Of a DNA stretch of 64,000 nucleotides, positions 37,480 to 45,844 are shown piece by piece. The first letter of the stretch is position 1, and every line of letters starts with the position of its first letter. The notes under the pieces are model-generated. The model saw only the letters and a program-made list of their open reading frames with translations. It made no database searches and was not told the origin of the DNA. The DNA comes from Fortiea sp. LEGE XX443. GTDB lineage: Bacteria; Cyanobacteriota; Cyanobacteriia; Cyanobacteriales; Nostocaceae. The position numbers and the translations under genes are program-made. Location of the stretch: contig NZ_JADEXZ010000003.1 in assembly GCF_015206815.1 (NCBI RefSeq), positions 62,001-126,000 of the forward strand, given 5' to 3'.

Positions 37480-37820
37480 TGTGGGTAAAGGCAATTTTTT
37501 GGTTCGTACTGCTGGTATGGATTGCAGATATCTTGCAACCGGGGTATTTGCAGTTTTATAACTGGCGTAATGCTGTGGCGTTGGCACAAAAGCTTCAATT
37601 TTTATCGCCAGCTGTTGTCTCTACTGCTGCACCTGGCGTGAATATGTCTTCTAATCCTGTCTCTACTCGCTATTCCCCTAAAGTTAAGGAATCTGCAACA
37701 TCCGGAGAAGGACTAAATTCTCCTGACTGCCGTGTAGCTCAGAATGATTTTGAGGAAGTCTTGAGTAGTGCAAAGATTGGTTGTTGGCAGGTTTATCCTG
37801 CTAATGCAAAAAGGCGTTGA
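37479..37820 (+). CDS. small protein with N-terminal membrane segment, 113 residues
   Basis: The ATG overlaps the previous stop. Residues 1-20 (MWVKAIFWFVLLVWIADILQ) form a signal anchor or signal peptide. The remainder is polar, with two late cysteines (DCRVAQ, IGCWQV) that could form a disulfide outside the cytoplasm. Function unknown. It ends just before the M23 peptidase gene. Confidence 0.45.
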   Translation: MWVKAIFWFVLLVWIADILQPGYLQFYNWRNAVALAQKLQFLSPAVVSTAAPGVNMSSNPVSTRYSPKVKESATSGEGLNSPDCRVAQNDFEEVLSSAKIGCWQVYPANAKRR

Positions 37821-37824
37821 GACA

Positions 37825-38475
37825 ATGCGAATAATCTTTGAAACTGACGGTAAAAAGGAGGTTAGTAATTCGACTGTAACTAGTTTGGATGAGACAGCCG
37901 ATACTAATTCGAGTGAAAGTTGGAGATATGCGATCGCCACCTCAGTTGTCATTGCAGCTATGGTCATTCCCCAGGTTTCTGGATGGATTGAATCTCAACT
38001 GTTAATTAAATCTCTCCAGAATCTAATACTACCTAGAACTGTTGTTAGTAATAAGGTTTTAAATAACGGTCGAATTGCCTTTCCTACTGCGGCTGGTACT
38101 CCTGTAACTAGTGAATTTGGTTGGCGGACACACCCCATTACAGGCGATCGCAAGTTTCACAGGGGAATTGATTTTGGTGCAGCCAAGGGTACGCCAATTT
38201 ATGCGGTTGATGCTGGCCGAGTAGTTTTTGCGGGTGACAAGGATGGTTACGGCAAAGCAGTTGTTATTCAGCATCAGGGAAGTTTATCTACTCTCTACGG
38301 TCATGCCAGTCAGCTGTATGTACGGCAGGGACAACAAGTTGTTCGTGGGCAGATGATTGCAGCAGTAGGTAGTACGGGGTTTTCGACGGGGCCACATTTA
38401 CATTTTGAGGTTCACGTTAATGGTGTAGCCCAGAACCCCCGCCCTTATTTACACGAATATTTAGCAAACCGTTGA
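37825..38475 (+). CDS. membrane-anchored M23 peptidase (peptidoglycan endopeptidase)
   Basis: ATG 37825 is taken as start, since earlier GTG 37768 and ATG 37804 lie inside the preceding gene. A hydrophobic segment (ATSVVIAAMVIPQVSG, residues about 38-53) anchors it. The C-terminal LytM/M23 domain has FGWRTHPITGDRKFHRGIDFG with H112 and D116, and GPHLHFEVH with the second zinc site and catalytic His. All residues needed for zinc binding are present, so it should be active in cutting peptide cross-bridges. Next to a lysozyme-like gene, it probably opens the wall for a transfer channel. Confidence 0.85.
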   Translation: MRIIFETDGKKEVSNSTVTSLDETADTNSSESWRYAIATSVVIAAMVIPQVSGWIESQLLIKSLQNLILPRTVVSNKVLNNGRIAFPTAAGTPVTSEFGWRTHPITGDRKFHRGIDFGAAKGTPIYAVDAGRVVFAGDKDGYGKAVVIQHQGSLSTLYGHASQLYVRQGQQVVRGQMIAAVGSTGFSTGPHLHFEVHVNGVAQNPRPYLHEYLANR

Positions 38476-38501
38476 AAGTTATTTAGCTATTGGCAAGAGC
38501 A

Positions 38502-39329
38502 ATGCAAATTGTACCGATTTTTATATCAGGTGTAGTTGGTGCAGCCTGCTCTGTTGCATTTTCTTTTGGAGTAGCTTCACTGCCATGTGGATTAGTATCC
38601 AAGGGTGCGGATAGTGTTTGCCAAGTGCGTAGTTTCGGTAAAGCAGTTGATAGTTGGAAATTTGGGTTTATTGTTGGTGGTTTAGTAGGATTGATTTTTA
38701 GTCCTCGTCATCAATTTGTATCCCGTTTTCAACCCATTCATTTGTCAACTGCTTCTTTAATTACTTTAGGCATTTATTTTTCAATTTCTCAAAGTACTGG
38801 TGTTTATTCATTATCGTCAAATAGTTTAAAAGGAAGAGTTAGTACAAGAGATTACCCACCACATCCTTATTCACCACGTTTGAGTGCTTTTTTAGCAACA
38901 ATTCGTTGGGCAGAAACAGGAACCAGTGAGTCAGAAAGTTATCGCAAGTTAGTATTTAACGGAACTTTTAATGATTTTTCTACGCACCCGTTAAAGAAAC
39001 AGTGTGCTCCGATTAATGGTAAAAATGTTTGTTCGACTGCGGCTGGTGCTTATCAAATGTTGGATATAAGTTGGTATGACCTTCAACCAAAGTTAAACTT
39101 AAAAGATTTTAGCCCAACTTCTCAGGACAAAATGGCAATTGAATATATTCGTCGTAATAATGCTTTAAGTGACATTGAAGCAGGAAGGTTTGATACTGCT
39201 GTATGCAAAGTAGGTAGAATTTGGGCTTCGTTTCCTTGTAATAATTACAATCAAAATGCTAAATCAATTGCTCAATTAAGAAGTTACTATCAGCAACATT
39301 TACAAAAGTTTAAAATTTCTAGAAAGTGA
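38502..39329 (+). CDS. membrane protein with a lambda-type lysozyme (GH104-like) domain
   Basis: ATG 38502 is preferred over TTG 38490. Hydrophobic segments lie at about 5-25, 50-68 and 80-98. The C-terminal domain from about 125 resembles phage lambda R-type muramidase: FLATIRWAETGTSE with the candidate catalytic Glu (E138), YRKLVFNGTFNDFSTHP, CSTAAGAYQMLDISW and FSPTSQDKMAIEYI. It is a likely peptidoglycan transglycosylase, the analogue of VirB1-type enzymes in conjugation systems. Confidence 0.75.
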   Translation: MQIVPIFISGVVGAACSVAFSFGVASLPCGLVSKGADSVCQVRSFGKAVDSWKFGFIVGGLVGLIFSPRHQFVSRFQPIHLSTASLITLGIYFSISQSTGVYSLSSNSLKGRVSTRDYPPHPYSPRLSAFLATIRWAETGTSESESYRKLVFNGTFNDFSTHPLKKQCAPINGKNVCSTAAGAYQMLDISWYDLQPKLNLKDFSPTSQDKMAIEYIRRNNALSDIEAGRFDTAVCKVGRIWASFPCNNYNQNAKSIAQLRSYYQQHLQKFKISRK

Positions 39330-39338
39330 AACTTAGTA

Positions 39339-41513
39339 ATGTTACCACCATACAATAACACTAATGGTAATACTGAAGTTCAAAAACAACAGCTTTGGAC
39401 TGCAATTGTACAGGCCAAACAAGATGGTTTGAGCAATGAAGAGATTGTAGAGAATGTACAGGAAGCTTTACCGGACGCAATGGTTTTTTATGCTGAAACT
39501 GTTTTAAAGCAGATTGACTTTAGAGCAAAATTATCACGTCCAGTTGTTGAATTTAATTTAGAATTTTTATTTCAGGTAATATACGAATCAGTAATTGCAG
39601 GTACAAACGATGAGGAAATATTATCAATATGTGCAGAACACTGTACTTTAAATCAGTACGAGTTTGTACGTTATGCACTTGAATATATCCATCTCAATCG
39701 AATGCCATCACAGTGGGAGCAAAATAACGTGTATCAAAAAATGATTGAGATAGTTAGCATCTCGCCAATAGAATCTTTATTTGAATATATAGAATCCATC
39801 AAAAATATTTATCTCAAGCAGATTGGTTATAAAGTAGTTCAGGAGAATCTTTATAATTTATTTTTGAGCAATAAAGGAACTGGTTATTTTACTGATTTAG
39901 CAAATAAATCGAGAGATAACTTTATTAAAAACTATTGCTGTCGAACGGCAGTGCTTGTTGCGCGTGCCACAGGTAAACCATTAGATTTAAAAGTGACAGG
40001 TAATGGCTCAATTCTTTTAAAAGAACCTAAATATTTGGATAGTGAAATTGCTAATAATAAGATTGCTAGCTCAAATATTTTAACTATGGGACAAGCAGGA
40101 AAACTATTAGTTGATACTTTAGAAGATTTTAATATTAATGCTAAGTATGTTGATGCCAAAAATGGCCCTACTTTTAACCGTATTAGGGTAAAACTGGGAC
40201 GGGGTGTTAGTTATAAAAAAGTAGAAGACATTGGTAATGACTTAGTACAGCAGCTTGGTGAAGAGTTAGGCTTAAAAGTTGCGCCAATGGTGAGTGTAGT
40301 ACCTGGGGGAGTTGTATTTGACATACCCAGGTTAGACAGACAATTTGCTTATTTTCGTGATTATTTTAGTTTTGAGGGCGAACCTGACATTTATTCGGTG
40401 TCCATCCCCGGTGGTGTTGATGTTGATGGCACTTATGTCGAAATTCCCCTTTATAGCGATAACGTGACTCATATCCTGGGTGGTGGGCGGACGCGGGGTG
40501 GAAAATCTCAGTTTGAGAAAGCCGCAATCTTATACTTAGTGCGACGATATCCCCCTTCTGTTGTTCGATTGGCACTTTCAGATGTTAAACGTGTGACCTT
40601 TTGTAAATTTGATGGGCTTCCCCATCTTGTAGCCCCAGTTGCACGTGATGCAGCGTCTACCGCTAACTTGCTTGATTACTTGGTCGAAGAAATGGAATTG
40701 CGCTACCAGGAATTTGAACGCCACAGCAGTATTGAAACGATCGCACAGTACAACTCACGGTTCGCACCTGATTGCATCATGCCACGAGTGATTTGTCTAA
40801 TTGACGAGTGTTTTGACCTACTTTCCGATGATAACTATTGCGATCGCATTGAGACTGCGCTGATGAAGTTGCTTGCAAAAGCGGGTGGTGCGGGTATTCA
40901 TGTATTGTTATATACTCAGCGACCTGACAAAAACGTGATAGACCCGTTGATTCGCTCAAACTTTCCAGCCAAGACAGCCTTTGTTACAACCCGTCCTGAA
41001 GATAGTTGTATTATCCTGGGGGACGATAAAGATAAGCGTGCTGTTTATTTGCTGGGATACGGTGATTTTTTGTACAAGACGACTGAAGTTTTACGACTCC
41101 AAGCTTTATATGTTGCTGACGATGAAGACCCTGAATACTTCCAGCAATTACTCTTGGAAGCAAAAAACCAGAACGATCCTTATACAGCATGGAAATCTGG
41201 GTTAGACTTTGATGAATTTGTCGCTAGTTTGTATGGCGAGAGTAATGATAATGGTAAATCTAAAGCCACTACTGCTACTAAAACTAAGCAATCTAAGACT
41301 GATTTTGAGGGCAGTTTTAGTTTTAAGGTGCAGCTTGACGAAGAAGCAAGAAACTCAATTATGAATTTGTATCAAAAGGGCTATCAACTTGATGAAATTG
41401 TCAGAGCAGTATTCAATTTATCCCGTCAAGATGGTAGGTCATACAAGAAATTTAGAAACGTTGTCGAAGAATTTTTAAATAACTTGAAAGGTGGCGGTGA
41501 AAATGATATTTGA
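39339..41513 (+). CDS. FtsK/SpoIIIE-type DNA translocase ATPase (transfer coupling candidate)
   Basis: The 724-residue protein has an N-terminal part without membrane spans. The ATPase core has Walker A GRTRGGKS (383-390), Walker B in VICLIDECFDLL at about 482-493, and the RecA-like GGAGIHVLLYTQRPDKNVI motif that is typical of FtsK/SpoIIIE/TcpA. The C-terminal tail may be a small helical DNA-binding domain (YQKGYQLDEIVRAVFNL). Placed after cell-wall hydrolases and membrane proteins and followed by a RusA-like gene, it is a candidate DNA pump for conjugation, rather than a chromosome translocase, because it lacks the N-terminal membrane domain. Confidence 0.8.
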   Translation: MLPPYNNTNGNTEVQKQQLWTAIVQAKQDGLSNEEIVENVQEALPDAMVFYAETVLKQIDFRAKLSRPVVEFNLEFLFQVIYESVIAGTNDEEILSICAEHCTLNQYEFVRYALEYIHLNRMPSQWEQNNVYQKMIEIVSISPIESLFEYIESIKNIYLKQIGYKVVQENLYNLFLSNKGTGYFTDLANKSRDNFIKNYCCRTAVLVARATGKPLDLKVTGNGSILLKEPKYLDSEIANNKIASSNILTMGQAGKLLVDTLEDFNINAKYVDAKNGPTFNRIRVKLGRGVSYKKVEDIGNDLVQQLGEELGLKVAPMVSVVPGGVVFDIPRLDRQFAYFRDYFSFEGEPDIYSVSIPGGVDVDGTYVEIPLYSDNVTHILGGGRTRGGKSQFEKAAILYLVRRYPPSVVRLALSDVKRVTFCKFDGLPHLVAPVARDAASTANLLDYLVEEMELRYQEFERHSSIETIAQYNSRFAPDCIMPRVICLIDECFDLLSDDNYCDRIETALMKLLAKAGGAGIHVLLYTQRPDKNVIDPLIRSNFPAKTAFVTTRPEDSCIILGDDKDKRAVYLLGYGDFLYKTTEVLRLQALYVADDEDPEYFQQLLLEAKNQNDPYTAWKSGLDFDEFVASLYGESNDNGKSKATTATKTKQSKTDFEGSFSFKVQLDEEARNSIMNLYQKGYQLDEIVRAVFNLSRQDGRSYKKFRNVVEEFLNNLKGGGENDI

Positions 41514-41967
41514 ACTAACCATGCCTTTACCCCCTTGTATGAACGAAATTATTAACCAGGCACGCTCAAGTTGGCAAGCAAGTGCTGAACTTAAGAAGTA
41601 CTGGACAAACTTAATTGGTGAATTTGTTAGAGAATGTGAATTTTGTTTGGATAGTACAGTGTGGATTGAGTTCCATTGGTATCTCAAAAATTTTGCACGA
41701 GATAGTGATAATGTAGCTGCTGCCGCTAAATTTATCATGGATGGGCTAGTTACAGGGCGAGCAATTCGTAACGATAATTTGACAGTTATCCAATCACCTG
41801 TTGTACATTACTATCATCGCAGTAGTGGTGATGATGGTGTACTATTAAGACTTTCACAATCACCTGATTTTTTATTAGATAATTTTATTGTATCTAACAA
41901 ATTTTCTAGAAAAACTTTAGAAAGATACAATCAAAAAATCACACATTTAATCTCAACCCAATTGTAG
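41503..41967 (+). CDS. RusA-like Holliday-junction resolvase
   Basis: ATG 41503 follows AGGTGG and overlaps the end of the translocase gene by 11 bases. The RusA pattern is clear: N-terminal MIFELTMPLPPCMNE, then RDSDN with D67 and D69, D80 in KFIMDGL and D91 in IRNDN. These aspartates form the metal site that cuts four-way junctions. The gene is typical of phages and mobile elements and would resolve recombination or replication intermediates. Confidence 0.85.
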   Translation: MIFELTMPLPPCMNEIINQARSSWQASAELKKYWTNLIGEFVRECEFCLDSTVWIEFHWYLKNFARDSDNVAAAAKFIMDGLVTGRAIRNDNLTVIQSPVVHYYHRSSGDDGVLLRLSQSPDFLLDNFIVSNKFSRKTLERYNQKITHLISTQL

Positions 41968-41988
41968 TTTCTCTAAAGGATAATAGTA

Positions 41989-42468
41989 ATGTTACGTTAT
42001 AAAGAATATACTTGGTTGATTGGTAAACTAAATGCAGGCAAGAATGTTAATTTATGGGGTAAACAGGATATTGGTAAGACTTTTACTGTTAAAAACTGTT
42101 TACTTAAGGATATTACTTTAAAGTCTGTTTATCTTAATCTTGAATATCCTTTTAGTGTGGCTCATTTATTTGATGTTATTCCTATGAGTTTTGATTTGTA
42201 CTACCACCAGGATTGGCAAAATATCATAAGCGAATTATCTGATGGATTAAATAGACTACTTGTTATTGATAATTTTGATAGATTGCACTTTGTTAGCGAT
42301 AGTTTTGGCAACGATTTATTGAGATTACAAAAGTTGGCTCAACTAGAAAATTTTTCTTTACTATTAATATCTCGGCTGCCGCTAAGATGTTTTCATTTTA
42401 CGGGTTTTGTTAACTGTTTTGAAGAATTGGAATTAAACGAAACTAATACTTGGACTTTTGGAAAGTAG
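41989..42468 (+). CDS. small P-loop protein, 159 residues
   Basis: GKQDIGKT at residues 24-31 is a Walker A and RLLVIDNFDRL at about 90 is a Walker B, with RLQKLAQL and SLLLISRLPLR following, as in the sensor strand of AAA+ or STAND ATPases. The chain is short and ends soon after the core, so it may be an ATPase subunit or a truncated family member. It is the last gene of the run before the tRNA-like element. Confidence 0.6.
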   Translation: MLRYKEYTWLIGKLNAGKNVNLWGKQDIGKTFTVKNCLLKDITLKSVYLNLEYPFSVAHLFDVIPMSFDLYYHQDWQNIISELSDGLNRLLVIDNFDRLHFVSDSFGNDLLRLQKLAQLENFSLLLISRLPLRCFHFTGFVNCFEELELNETNTWTFGK

Positions 42469-42495
42469 ATATGCTATTTCTAAATATTATTATTT

Positions 42496-42563
42496 GGTGA
42501 TATTTCAGTTCGGGTAGATTGTTGTTTTAAGCAACAAAGCAAGTTCGACTCTTGCTATCACCA
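42496..42563 (+). tRNA. compact tRNA-like element, loop anticodon UUA
   Basis: A 7-bp acceptor stem is perfect (GGTGATA 42496-42502 with TATCACC 42556-42562). The T arm is perfect, with GCAAG / CTTGC around TTCGACT. The D loop has the tRNA-like AGTTCGGGTA. The anticodon stem is TTGTTG / CAACAA and the 7-base loop TTTTAAG places TTA at positions 34-36. A UUA anticodon would read the UAA stop codon. The D stem is only two pairs and the variable loop is one or two bases, so the element is shorter (68 nt) than a standard tRNA. No CCA is encoded after the discriminator A. It may be a functional suppressor-type tRNA, a degenerate tRNA or a tRNA mimic. Confidence 0.45.
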
Positions 42564-42739
42564 TTGGGAATGAAACTACTACTGAGACTGAAAATTAACT
42601 ATTACGAATCTATTAAATAGTTGTGGAATTGTTAATAGAGTAAGGGGTAGGTTAGTGGTGTAGTTCTCAGCAAATCCCAATTTGTGCCGGGGCGAGAGTA
42701 ATTAAAAATCTTGTGACCTGCATTTTGGAGGGATGAATT

Positions 42740-44005
42740 ATGTTGAAGAAGTTTGCGTTTAATGGCTTGAGAAACCTTAATGCTGCTTTTGGAATGGTGT
42801 CTTTGACTGCTATTGCTTTAGGCACTATAGCAACTTTTTCTGGTTTGGGCTTATTGTACTTAGCTAGGGGCGGATTCCCAATAGTTGAGAAAGAACGCTC
42901 TGGACAAATTGCCTATATTGGCACTGGTGCTATTGTATTGGGCTTTACCGGAATTATTCTTGCTTCCTTGGGCGGTGCTTTCTTAAGCATTGTTGAAGAA
43001 TCGGAGGAAACTAATTCGAGTAGAGAAACTGCAAAAATAGCTGACATAAAACCGCTTGTATTAACAAAAACTGAGAACTCTGAAAAATCTGATTGTCTGC
43101 CTTTAATTTACACTTACAAGGTGATGAATTTTGAAAGACATCCTGATTTAAAGTGCTTGGTTATTTGTAGGTTTGAGGAAGAACCATATCGGAAATTCGT
43201 ACTTTACGAAGAACTACGTTCTCACCAAATTGACGACTTGGCAGTAATCTATGATGAAACCGATCCAGACAGATTAATTGGACAAACATTCTCCTCATAT
43301 CAGCCTTTACCTTATGAAGCTTTAGAGGAGCATTTAGATATACACCGACGCTATATTAATGCAGTTAATAGCGAAGAATTTAGTTCTTGCTATTTGCAAG
43401 TATGTGCTGGGTGTAAGTTACTGCATGGTGCCAATAATATTGTTTGTGGGATTCATCCACATGGATGGTTTGAAAATGGTTGCTGTCCAGATAAACAATG
43501 GGATGAACGTAAGGCGTTGTTTCCATTTGAAGATGATGCTGTTGTCGAAAATTTCAATAGAGAAATATCGTCCAATCAAGCGAATATTTACAAATTTTAC
43601 GGCAATCTTATCTTGTGGGATGAATACGCTAACCGTAAGTTTTCTTTTTCTTATTCTGGTATCTTGCTTAAACATTCTGACAGACTGCTTGAGCTTGGTA
43701 TGGAAGCAACACTTCTTTCTTACATCCAGTATTTCCGTACTCGAAATGTAGTGGTCTTTGACTATGTAGCATCAGGACGAGTTTTAGAGTTTGCAAAGGA
43801 ACTCAAGGGCATAGCTCAAATCGAAGTTGATGGAGATGAAATATCTATCTTTTTTGATATATATGCGCCCTGTCATCGCTTTCGCCGTGATGGTGAATCA
43901 CTGCATCCTTACTCAACTTTCGTTCCTCAAGAACTCAGATATAACTACAACTTGGTTAGCTACGTTAACTACCTTAAGAGTGAAAAATCTGGAATGTTGA
44001 GATGA
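42740..44005 (+). CDS. membrane protein with Cys/His cluster, 421 residues
   Basis: Two membrane segments lie at about 18-42 (FGMVSLTAIALGTIATFSGL) and 57-82 (IAYIGTGAIVLGFTGIILAS), and the rest is soluble. Residues 217-249 hold C217, C222, C225, C236, H239, C248 and C249 in CYLQVCAGCKLLHG and CGIHPHGW, a probable metal-binding module that resembles short cyanobacterial proteins with CxxCKxxHG...CxIHPxG. Function unknown. The start follows GGAGGG. It lies after the tRNA-like element and is separated from the transfer-type run by about 270 bases. Confidence 0.55.
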   Translation: MLKKFAFNGLRNLNAAFGMVSLTAIALGTIATFSGLGLLYLARGGFPIVEKERSGQIAYIGTGAIVLGFTGIILASLGGAFLSIVEESEETNSSRETAKIADIKPLVLTKTENSEKSDCLPLIYTYKVMNFERHPDLKCLVICRFEEEPYRKFVLYEELRSHQIDDLAVIYDETDPDRLIGQTFSSYQPLPYEALEEHLDIHRRYINAVNSEEFSSCYLQVCAGCKLLHGANNIVCGIHPHGWFENGCCPDKQWDERKALFPFEDDAVVENFNREISSNQANIYKFYGNLILWDEYANRKFSFSYSGILLKHSDRLLELGMEATLLSYIQYFRTRNVVVFDYVASGRVLEFAKELKGIAQIEVDGDEISIFFDIYAPCHRFRRDGESLHPYSTFVPQELRYNYNLVSYVNYLKSEKSGMLR

Positions 44006-44276
44006 ATAAGGAACTTTCTAAAAGCTGCGAGTACAAGCTGGAAAAATCGCATTTTTACAATTCCCGTATTTTGAATTAATAATCTCTAGAATTCAACATC
44101 TGCAAATTTTGGAAAACTTAGTTCATCTAATTGCTTAAAAAGGCAATTTATCCTCCTTTCTCCTGCTATTGGTTGGGATACGTGTAAAAGCTTTCACTCA
44201 GTACGGGGGTTTCCCCCGCTACTGGGTGGTAAGCCGCTAAACGCCGCCCATCAGTAATTCATGGAGGAATCACACT
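44006..44276 (+). promoter_or_regulatory. leader with two GC-rich hairpins
   Basis: No gene is seen in this 270-base stretch. In the last 80 bases lie two strong adjacent hairpins. One has stem CGGGGG / CCCCCG (44204-44209 / 44213-44218), with AGTA / TACT (44200-44203 / 44220-44223) extending it past one bulged base. The other has stem GGGTGG / CCGCCC (44224-44229 / 44244-44249). The first is not followed by a T-run. They end 27 bases before the ATG at 44277, which has GGAGG at 44263-44267. A structured 5' leader that controls translation, or a terminator of the upstream gene, are both possible. Confidence 0.4.
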
Positions 44277-44783
44277 ATGTCTGCTTTTGCAATATCGCCT
44301 TTTGTGCAATCTGTTAACGATGTTTTGTTTCCAATCGAGTTGTTTTTGATGGTCTTCCCAATCTTGTATGTGGTATTTGTCCCTGCTCAATCAGTATTAC
44401 TTCCAGTTACTAATAGTACTGGGGTGATTTCTGAAGAGTTGTCAGTTTTGGAAACTCTTGGTGATTTGACTGGTGTTGGTGCTGTTTCTGTTCGGAAAGA
44501 ATTTTCTAAACCAGAATCTTCCATTATTGAAACTGCTCCACCAGTTGTTGAAACTGGGGTTGCGGATGAAGCTAGACAGCTTGTGCTGGTAAACGTTAAG
44601 GAAGAAAGGAAGAAGCTTTTGGATTTAGGTGCGCGGAAGCTGCGACAGTTCTGCAAAGAACGCCGAATCCAAGGCTATTCTACCGTCTACAACCGTAAAA
44701 AACTTGATGGACTCGTTGACTTTCTAATCGCGCAACAAGTGACCTCTGCTCAAGTAGTCGAGTGTGTGGAAATGCTTGCTTAG
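44277..44783 (+). CDS. membrane-anchored protein with SAP/Rho-N-like C-terminus
   Basis: Residues about 10-45 are hydrophobic (DVLFPIELFLMVFPILYVVF), a likely membrane anchor. The middle is polar and low complexity. Residues about 120-165 (GARKLRQFCKERRIQGYSTVYNRKKL) match the helix-extended-loop-helix pattern of SAP or Rho N-terminal domains, which bind nucleic acid. A membrane-tethered DNA- or RNA-binding protein would suit plasmid positioning or transfer, but this is inference. Confidence 0.5.
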   Translation: MSAFAISPFVQSVNDVLFPIELFLMVFPILYVVFVPAQSVLLPVTNSTGVISEELSVLETLGDLTGVGAVSVRKEFSKPESSIIETAPPVVETGVADEARQLVLVNVKEERKKLLDLGARKLRQFCKERRIQGYSTVYNRKKLDGLVDFLIAQQVTSAQVVECVEMLA

Positions 44784-44874
44784 AATTAAAATTTGGTGAA
44801 AAGCCTCGGTAAAAACTGGGATTGCAAAACTACTCCCTTGGGATAGGATAATACTTGCTTGATGACTCTTTCTA

Positions 44875-45327
44875 TTAAGGTTGAGCTTCTAAAATGCGTC
44901 CTATACTTCTTGGCGATAGTGTTGGTAAACCTCTCCTAGCGGCTTCTTCTGCTACCTGCATATGGTAGTGGTGCTTGGAACGACTAGGTTTTCGGTTCTT
45001 GCTCCATTCGCTGATTTCGACAATTTTGCTTGCCTCTGTACTTTTGCACTTCTTAGGTCTGCCTACGTTGACACCCAATACTTCATTAGCTTTTGCGATC
45101 GCTGACTCCTGGGTTTCTGACAAGATGGTACTTGATGTCCATCTTTTCTTCCACTTTGCTATTGAGTTTTCGGTTACACCAATCTCTTGGGCTAAAGCTA
45201 CATATTTTTTGCCTTCGTTTAGCCCTAGCAGAATTTTCGCTCTTTTGCTAACTTCATCGCTGCTCGTTGCCGCTATGTGTTCTAGTGCTTGTTTTTCAAG
45301 AGAATTTAATATCTGAAGATGAGGCAT
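44875..45327 (-). CDS. IS630-type helix-turn-helix protein (truncated transposase N-terminus or regulator)
   Basis: The 150 residues match the N-terminal half of IS630-family transposases: RAKILLGLNEGKKYVALAQEI and GVTENSIAKWKKRW form the first helix-turn-helix, followed by GRPKKC, and RRGLPTLSPRSIGRILE forms the second. The chain then stops, so the DDE catalytic domain is absent and no terminal inverted repeats are seen. It is either the remnant of an insertion sequence or a domesticated DNA-binding protein. Confidence 0.55.
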   Translation of the reverse strand: MPHLQILNSLEKQALEHIAATSSDEVSKRAKILLGLNEGKKYVALAQEIGVTENSIAKWKKRWTSSTILSETQESAIAKANEVLGVNVGRPKKCKSTEASKIVEISEWSKNRKPSRSKHHYHMQVAEEAARRGLPTLSPRSIGRILEAQP

Positions 45328-45423
45328 CTAAAAATTTACCCCTCTTTACTGTACAATTTTGCCAAATGGAATGAAGCCTGATATACTCTTTTTGTAGCGT
45401 TCATTTTTTCTAAAAACCCACCC

Positions 45424-45448
45424 AAAGCCCTGTTTGCACCAGGGCTTT
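45424..45448. repeat. 9-bp stem hairpin
   Basis: AAAGCCCTG (45424-45432) and CAGGGCTTT (45440-45448) are perfect complements around a 7-base loop. It lies about 100 bases upstream of the IS630-like gene on the other strand and about 400 bases before the ParB-like gene. There is no T-run after it on the plus strand, so it is a weak terminator candidate. No other feature is seen in 45328-45844. Confidence 0.4.
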
Positions 45449-45844
45449 GAGGAGAAAACAAGCCCACCTGTTAGTAAAACAAGGCGGAACATTGTTTTGT
45501 CAATTTAATTAACTAGAGACATCATATCATGAGTTTAGCCAGTTTTACAAATCTTTCTTTCGGTAGATGTATTTTTCCCAAAAATAACACCAAAAAATAT
45601 CTCTTCAATGAAATTGGTTTTAAATGGGTTAATAATAATAGTTTTCTACTGCAAAAATTCTCTTCGGGAGATTGTTTGATAATTAATTGTTCATTATTTA
45701 CAAAAATTAATTATTTTTTAATAATATCACTTTCACTGTAGAAAGTGCCATCAGTCCTGCTGCTTGAGTTTTTCTACTTTTTGCTTAAGCTTTTCAAAAT
45801 TGAACTTATCTTTATTTAGGCAATTTGTGACCCGGAGTATCAAT

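Noticed and set aside
37768-37824. An upstream GTG start for the M23 peptidase
   Set aside because: It would overlap the previous gene by 53 bases and add a tail unlike a signal; ATG 37825 fits better.
39339-41513. The FtsK-like gene as chromosomal FtsK
   Set aside because: The N-terminal membrane domain is lacking, no canonical gamma domain was recognised, and it lies in a plasmid-type operon.
44875-45327. A complete IS630 element
   Set aside because: The DDE catalytic part and terminal inverted repeats are missing; only the helix-turn-helix half is present.
45529-45741. A 70-residue plus-strand frame
   Set aside because: Weak ribosome site and an AT-driven composition with no recognisable pattern; a real small gene cannot be excluded.
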